Positions 57,954-64,000 of a stretch of 64,000 bases of DNA are shown in pieces (position 1 is the first letter of the stretch; the number at the start of each line of letters is the position of its first letter). The DNA comes from Ceratopteris richardii (lineage: Eukaryota > Streptophyta > Polypodiopsida > Polypodiales > Pteridaceae). Below the pieces are notes generated by a model, which made no database searches, was not told the origin of the DNA, and saw nothing but the letters and a program-made list of their open reading frames with translations. Position numbers and translations under genes: made by a program. The stretch covers positions 184,251,380 to 184,315,379 of the forward strand of contig CM035420.1 in the NCBI GenBank assembly GCA_020310875.1. Direction: 5' to 3'.

Positions 57954-59539
57954 ATATGAAAAGAGGTAAAGAACATGCATGCATACACATACAAATAAAA
58001 GGAAATTATACATGCACTTGTATGTAAAAAGAGGTCAAAAACATGCATGGACAATAAAACAAATAAAACAAAAACTGTATGTATATATTTAATACGTGTG
58101 CCTATGTGTGTGTGTGTGGAGGTGTGTACATGTATCCAACACTTGTATATAGAAAATTGTACATGGAAAAGGATGTAGACACGCATGCACACAAATATAA
58201 GTAGAACAAAACAAATCCATACACAAATATGAGTAGAACATAAAATAAAACCTCGGGTCCTTTGTATCATGTAGGCAATTTTTTATAACAAGACTCTTGA
58301 CGTTATATCATTAATAGATTAGAGAGAGTAAAGATCTTTTTTTCTCCCTTTGATATAAAGCATCCACTACATTTTTAATGACCCTCTCTTGAGAAGGAGA
58401 TGAACTTACGATATAGAGAGAGAACAATTATGAAAACTTTAATATTTTTTTGATGGAATTATGATAAATTAATAATAATATTTTGTGTTTTCCTTTTAAA
58501 AATATAGGCATTCTTCTATTTGTATTTATGATGGTTGAATATGGGCATTTATATGAATGGCAATAAGACTTTCAACAATAATAAATAATCGAAATCAAAG
58601 TTGGTATAGGTACCATGAAAGCCATTCATATGTGAAATTTTTGACATCGTTACGAATGGATTTATAAACCGATTCTATTCTTACAAACATTAAAAAATTA
58701 TACGAGAAGAAGTTTTTTGTAGTTCTCTCCTAGATAGGGATCCATATTAGATTCCCTTTGAAAGATGATTGAGAGGGTTTAAACATAAGTCTGCTTTTAT
58801 AAACTTCGATGGGGGGCATTTGATTGAATATGGTTAGTAGTGATTTTTGACGACCTATATTTGATAATTAGGAGAGGATGTCTCCTCATGACATGCTCTG
58901 GTAACGAGTTGTCATGACTTTGCTAAGTTCCTCTCCCCCTGCCCCTATTGCTTTAGTGGGAGTGGCAAGTTGCTTGTTTCGGGAGGCCCATCTATTGCCC
59001 CCTCAAATGCAACCTAGGTTCAAGGCATAAATATAATTGGGTCTCACATTTGTTTGGGTGCCCCTTTGACCCAAACTTGTTGCTTTACCCCATGTGGTGT
59101 CGAGGGCTCAATGTACAAATGTTTTGGATCATGAACGTTGATAAAGGGAGGGGAGTGGGGGCTAGTATGCTTACGGGGACTTGGTCATTTGAGTGTCCCT
59201 GCTCTTTAGGTTTAGCTTACCCTTGCTCATTCGGGTGACAAGATTGTTGTCTTGGCATATTACTCGGTTTCCTTATACTCATCGTGCAGTAATTAGCTAT
59301 AATACATGTATTAGTTCTTCACCCTTCAGGTATCTCTCATCTCGTTCTTGAATCATTCTTTTCGTTCATGTATTCCCTCCATGGCTTCTTGTCTAGCTTC
59401 CTTTTGAATTTGTTCTTCTTATTTTTTACGATTTTGTGCTTTAAGATTCTTTCTAGTTCATTCAATGAAACGTTTGGTATATCTTTTTACTTGGCATTCA
59501 CTTATGTTATTGGGTAGAATATCTCCATCTAGTGTTGCT
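57951..59539. other. No recognised gene
   Basis: A TG run lies near 58104-58118. The rest is AT-rich up to about 58.8 kb, then more mixed (58.9-59.25 kb) with C-runs. No protein motif was recognised on either strand. Confidence 0.5.
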
Positions 59540-60100
59540 AGACTAATAGCACCACCTCAAGAGATTCAATTAACAATCAAAGGACCATAGCCTTTTTGTT
59601 GGATTTTCTTAGAATGTTGTTTTAGAGTGTACACTAGTACTAAATCTCCAACATGAAGACCTTTGTCTTTGATATGAGGGTCGTAGCAAGTCTTTTTCCT
59701 TCTTTTGGTAGCATAGATTCCAACTACTTCTTGCAACCTAGTCTCTTGTAACTTCTCTATTTGATCCAATGGTTTGGAGAATTTATGACCTATCCACTCA
59801 TATTTGTCTGCTACTCAAAGAGTGAGGATTAAGAAGTCGATTGGAAAAATTGCATTCTAACCATATACTAGGTTAAAAGAGGTAGTTATTATGGCTATCT
59901 TGTATTCCAATCTAAATGCCAAAATTGCATGATGTGATTTTTTATCCCAATCAAATCTACCACTATTGACTATCTTAGTCAATACAGTGCATAAAAACTT
60001 ATTTGAACTCTCTGCTTGTCCATTGCCTTTTGGATGATATGGTGAAAACATTCTATGAATCACTAAGAACTCATTCATTATGGATTCAATTCAACTTCTG
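59540..60100 (-). mobile_element. Ty3/gypsy integrase fossil, minus strand
   Basis: On the minus strand: the end of the integrase core (about 59.86-60.08 kb; FSPYHPKGNGQAESSNK, VNSGRFDWDKKSHHAILAFR, FNLVYG) and the part after it (about 59.57-59.77 kb; DPHIKDKGLHVGDLVLVYT, GYGPLIVN). No LTR seen. Broken. Similar in layout to the plus-strand fossil at 48.7-49.7 kb. Confidence 0.8.
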
Positions 60101-61145
60101 AACCTTATGCATGCAACACCTTTTCCAATAACGGTGTAAATATTTTGGCATACACTAAACTATGCATTTGGAATATATTACATGGGTTTTTGAGTAGAGA
60201 GGGAGATTAAGTTCTTGAAGTTAAGTAGGATTTGATTTTATTAGTTTCTAGGAAGAATGGTGATAAGGCCAATTGGCCACTATGAACCATTTAATTCCTT
60301 TAAGTTTGGCTTAGTCCAAATAATCCTAACTTCTTGAACTACTTTAAAACTAAAAATACCTCTTATGGAAGTTTAAATTCCATAAAAGCCCATGGCATGC
60401 CTGATCAGCAAGGCCATAGACTTAAGGTAGTAATACAAAAATTTTCTCTCTTAAAACCACGATAAAATGGTGGTAACTTAGAGCATTATCTTCTCAAAGC
60501 TCTAAGGAAGAGAAAATATGGTCTTAGTTTTGGAAGATGAAAGTATTAGTGTATTTGTTCAAGAAAAGTTCTTTGTTTGAAAGAACTACAAAACTATTCG
60601 GAGCTTTACATTTTTCTTCCAAGCAAATGCAAGGCATGAAAAGAAGGTAAAACTCAAGGGTGGTAATAACTTAAGTACCATTTTCTAATGTCCTAGAAAA
60701 TAAAGGACTATATATTAAATGGAATTACCATCTTCTTCAACATAGATATTTGATTGGCAAATCAATTATTCTTTCTCAGATTACTCATTATGTCATAAGA
60801 GATGATATCTAGTTGAGATATAAACTAGCTATATCATCAAGTGACACGAAAGGGATCTTGTAGAGTATATCTAAATCAAGGTATAATTGAAAAGCCAATT
60901 TTTTGAGACTAAGTTGCAATTGAGACTTGGTAAGTGGAAAGTCCACTGTAGCATAGGCAATACATATGCTCTGCAGTGGAAATAACACTTACAAGTCCAA
61001 GAAGTAATAGATCTGACTTGATTAGAAGAAATTTTGATCCCAAAACCCAAGCTAAAGTTACCTTTACTAAAGTGGAAGTGTAAGCCGGATGGTATGGGAC
61101 ATCTAGGTTTACACTACCACTGAAGTAAATTCGGTGGTATGGTAT
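60101..61145. other. No recognised gene; possible LINE trace
   Basis: A plus-strand stretch near 60215-60270 reads LILLVSRKNGDKANWP, like the LIPKKGD-NWRP step of LINE RT, but it is too short to be sure. The rest is AT-rich, with no repeat end found. Confidence 0.35.
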
Positions 61146-61447
61146 TGGGTGTGTGTAGAAGTGTGAGAGGCACACAAGAAGCAGACACAAAGAGGACAAA
61201 TCCAGCAAGACACACGGAGAAGATGATGGCTGGAATAGCTCTCTCTATTGAGGATGAACTGAACTGAAGTAAGAGCTGAATAATATCCCTAAGTACAAAG
61301 TACCACCACATATGAGAGTATCAAGTATGTGGTAACATGGGGAAAAAACCTCTAGCTAGCACTAGAGTAAAAAGTGCCCATGTATAGGGAAAAGGTTCAC
61401 ATCAAAGCTACTCGAGGAACACATAAGTGTAACAAATATGTGTAACA
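61146..61447 (-). repeat. Copia-2 3' LTR
   Basis: About 302 bases. Matches 14669-14956 but carries an extra 14-15-base duplication at the start of the LTR (TGTTACACATATT then TGTTACAC). Confidence 0.85.
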
Positions 61448-63219
61448 AACCCCCCTGGAGAGAATGATGTGAACACATACAGGGAGTGACAGATCAACCA
61501 CCACAAGGTAGTAAGCCTAAAGCTTTGCGAAAAGCTTCAAACTTTTCCTGTGGAAGAGCTTTGGTGAATATGTCTGCCACATTATCTTGTGTAGGCACAT
61601 ATACCAAATCAATATCTCCTGCATGAAGGCGCTCTCTCACATAGTGATAATGCACCTCAATATGCTTGGTCCGTGCATGAAACACTGGGTTTCGTGCAAC
61701 AACCAAAGCACTATGACTATCTGTGAGAATATGTGTAGCAGCATCAATCTCCATGCAAAGATCCATCAATAGGCGTCTCAGCCATATACACTCCATTGTA
61801 GCTGTGAAAACTGCCCTGTACTCAGCTTCACAACTTGATGTCTCCACTATAGGTTGCTTCTTACTCAACCAAGATATGCATGAGTCTCCAAGGAAAAAGC
61901 AATTACCACTAGTGGATACGCGAGTATCATAACAAATAGCCCAATCACTATTTGTAAAAGCATGCAAGCATGGCTGAACATCTCTACCATAAAAGAGACC
62001 TAAGCTCAAAGTGCCTCAGAGATATCTAAACACACGTTTCACCGCTTGCCAATGCTTAGTGCCAGGGCTATGCATGAATCGACTCAATTGGGAAACTGCA
62101 TATTGTATATTCGGCCTTGTGTTGCATGCATATATAAGACATCCCACAGCTTGTTGATAAAGAGAAGTGTCAAATGCAACACTGGAATCCTCAACTGAGA
62201 ACCTGAATCCTGTCTCAACTGGTGTGGAAACTGGCTTACAATCCTCAAAATCAAAACGCTGAAGTAGTTTTTCAACATACTTTGCTTGATGCATAACAAT
62301 TCCCCCCTCAACATATACAAACTGGATGCCAAGATAGTAGCTCAAAAGACCAAGATAAGTGACATCAAAAGTATGCTGCAAATCAGCCATAAGAATGTCA
62401 AGTTTTGCATCACATGACCCAATCAAGAGTATGTCATCGACATAAAGAACAAGCACTATAAGATCAGCCCCATTTTTGCATACATAGAGTGTGCTTTCAA
62501 TCGGACTACCTGTGAAGCCAAGAGCAATCAAGTGCTTATGTATTTTGTCATACCATGCACGTGGAGCTTGCTTGAGACCATACAAGGCTTTATGCAAGCG
62601 ACAAACCATATGCTCTTTCCCTTTCATAGCAAATCCAGGAGGTTGCTTCACATAGACCTCTTCTTGCAAATCACCATTCAAGAAGGCTGTTTTTATGTCC
62701 AACTGATGCACTTTCCAACCTCGATGGGCAGCCAATGCAACCACGCTACGAATGGTAGTCATGCATGAAGTAGGTGCAAAAGTTTCCTCATAGTCAATGC
62801 CATATTGTTGTGCATATCCTTTGGCAACCAATCTAGCTTTGTAGCGATCAATGCTACCATCAGATTTTCTCTTAATCTTGTAAACCCACTTTGTACCAAT
62901 GGCATTCTTTCCTTTTGGCAATTCACATAACTCCCAAGTACCATTCCTATGTGTGGAATCCATTTCTGATTGCATAGCAATCATCCATTGTGGATCGTCA
63001 CATGCATCTTCAAAAGAAAGTGGCTCTTCATTACATGTTGTAGCAATAAGAGAATTATCCACAAAATTACTTGATGCATGGTGAGAGCTTGATCTTGTTC
63101 TACCTAGTAAAGGTGCACTCAATTTGTTGTCCTGCAAAGTTTGTTTCAGCCACTTTGGCATAGATTGTGCACTCTTGATAGACATGCGTTCACTATGTAA
63201 AACATCTTCAATATGTACA

Positions 63220-63420
63220 TCATGCGTGGGCTGAATTTCATGCTCAGATTCAGCCATATTTTGACGCAAATGTTCAGCCATATGTGGCTGGAAATTTCCA
63301 GCAGTTTGGACATTTTTTGACTGAAATTTTTCAGCCATGTTTGGCTGGAAATCCTCTGCATTTTCAGCCCTATTTGGCTGGAATTTTTCAGCTCTTTGAA
63401 CCTCAGTTGGCTGGTCTACA
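63220..63420 (-). repeat. Degenerate repeat in the integrase-RT linker
   Basis: The protein strand has five or six copies of a motif like FQPNMAEKF (FQPNRAE, FQPNMAE, FQSKNVQ, FQPHMAE, LRQNMAE), coming from repeated TTTCAGCCA-TGGCTG DNA words. It is absent from the Copia-1 linker. Confidence 0.7.
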
Positions 63421-64000
63421 TGGCCATAGTCAAGCGCACCATTTTGGAACAAAGGCATGAGTGTATCGAACACATCTTGTGAGCTAACTGTTGGCATTTT
63501 TTTGCATTCAAGTGGAGGGAAAACTGAATTTTCAGCAAATACCACATCTCAACTCACAATAATTGTGTTCGTCAATGGATGGTACAACCGATATCCCTTA
63601 CTTTCAGCACTATAACCAAAAAATATACATTTCTTTGCCTTGTCATCAAGTTTGTGACGTTGTTGTGATGGCACAAGAGTATATGGCAAACAACCAAACA
63701 CATGCATATGACTAACCATAGGCTTATGACCATTCCAAGCCTCATAAGGAGTGATGACTCTCAATGCTTTTGTAGGGCAGCGATTCAACACATAGTTTGC
63801 ACACATGACCGCTTCCATCTAAAACTTATGAGGAAGATGCTTTCCTTTAACCATACATCGTGCCATTTCAAGTAGAGTTCTATTTTTACGCTCGGCAACA
63901 CCATTTTGCTGAGGTGTATATGGCACCGTACATTGGTGTGAAATACCTCTTTCACAAAGAAAAGCACTAAACTCATGTGACATGTATTCACCACCACGAT

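Larger units (their letters stand above)
61146..64000 (-). mobile_element. Copia-2 element, 3' two-thirds, minus strand, runs off the window
   Basis: Ty1/copia element read on the minus strand. From the window edge: integrase core (GGEYMS-like at about 63.98 kb; TPQQNGVAERK near 63.9 kb), integrase end and linker (about 63.0-63.8 kb), RT (about 62.1-62.95 kb; YKARLVAKGYAQQ, QLDIKTAFLNGDLQEE, YVDDILLI), RNase H (about 61.5-62.0 kb; SWLSKKQP, DSHSAL), polypurine tract (AGGGGGGTTT, about 61.45 kb) and a 3' LTR. It is the best-kept copia after 26.9-32.1 kb; the part in view has only about two or three breaks. The 5' LTR and gag lie outside, so target duplication and LTR age cannot be judged. Confidence 0.9.

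Noticed and set aside
57731-58270. 179-codon frame rich in Tyr and Ile on the minus strand
   Set aside because: It reads through the (AT)33 microsatellite and other simple sequence; no domain.

Overview
The window is a stretch of plant nuclear DNA made almost entirely of nested transposable elements, with one clearly supported host gene. Plant origin is shown by Ty1/copia and Ty3/gypsy elements with initiator-Met or Asp tRNA primer sites, plant L1-type LINEs with a DUF4283-like ORF1 and a zf-RVT tail, and a plant A20/AN1 stress-associated protein gene (54.7-56.3 kb, minus). The repeat load and low gene density suggest a large genome. The SAP sequence would fit a fern, lycophyte or gymnosperm as well as an angiosperm, so I do not name a species.

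Layout. 1-10.1 kb: a patchwork of one Ty3/gypsy family (Gypsy-1). Its 3' UTR, polypurine tract and LTR recur in both orientations, forming long inverted repeats around one broken gag-protease-RT copy. Its LTR carries a tRNA-like A-box/B-box segment. 10.6-22.5 kb: a nest on the minus strand. A broken copia element (11.2-13.1 and 18.7 kb) is split by a 5.6-kb DNA transposon with perfect 34-bp terminal inverted repeats, which itself holds a second copia fragment (14.7-16.5 kb). Then come two LINE fragments placed head to tail (18.8-21.0 and 21.0-22.5 kb).

22.5-35.8 kb: three nested LTR elements. A plus-strand gypsy remnant is split by a minus-strand LTR element (23517-35337, 5-bp target duplication AAGAC, Asp-tRNA primer site). 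That element has a long coiled-coil reading region but no recognisable pol. Into it jumped a plus-strand copia element (26912-32069, 230-bp LTRs, target duplication ACTCC). The leader of the middle element carries the oddest sequence in the window: an 11-base core repeated every 23 bases with unrelated 12-base spacers.

35.8-40.4 kb: a LINE with endonuclease and RT, then a short LINE 3' end. 40.4-46.3 kb: an LTR element with PBS and PPT but no recognisable proteins. 46-53.3 kb: sparse sequence, a gypsy integrase fossil, a roughly 600-bp direct duplication, a complex tandem-repeat block and a lone copia gag fragment. 54-56.3 kb: the SAP gene with a likely 5'-UTR intron. 57-59.5 kb: microsatellites. 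59.5-64 kb: a minus-strand gypsy integrase fossil and a copia element running off the window.

The elements do not form a pathway; the biology here is insertion history. The host gene probably makes a ubiquitin-linked stress regulator. All boundaries and similarity statements come from reading the sequence by eye. No database search was made.
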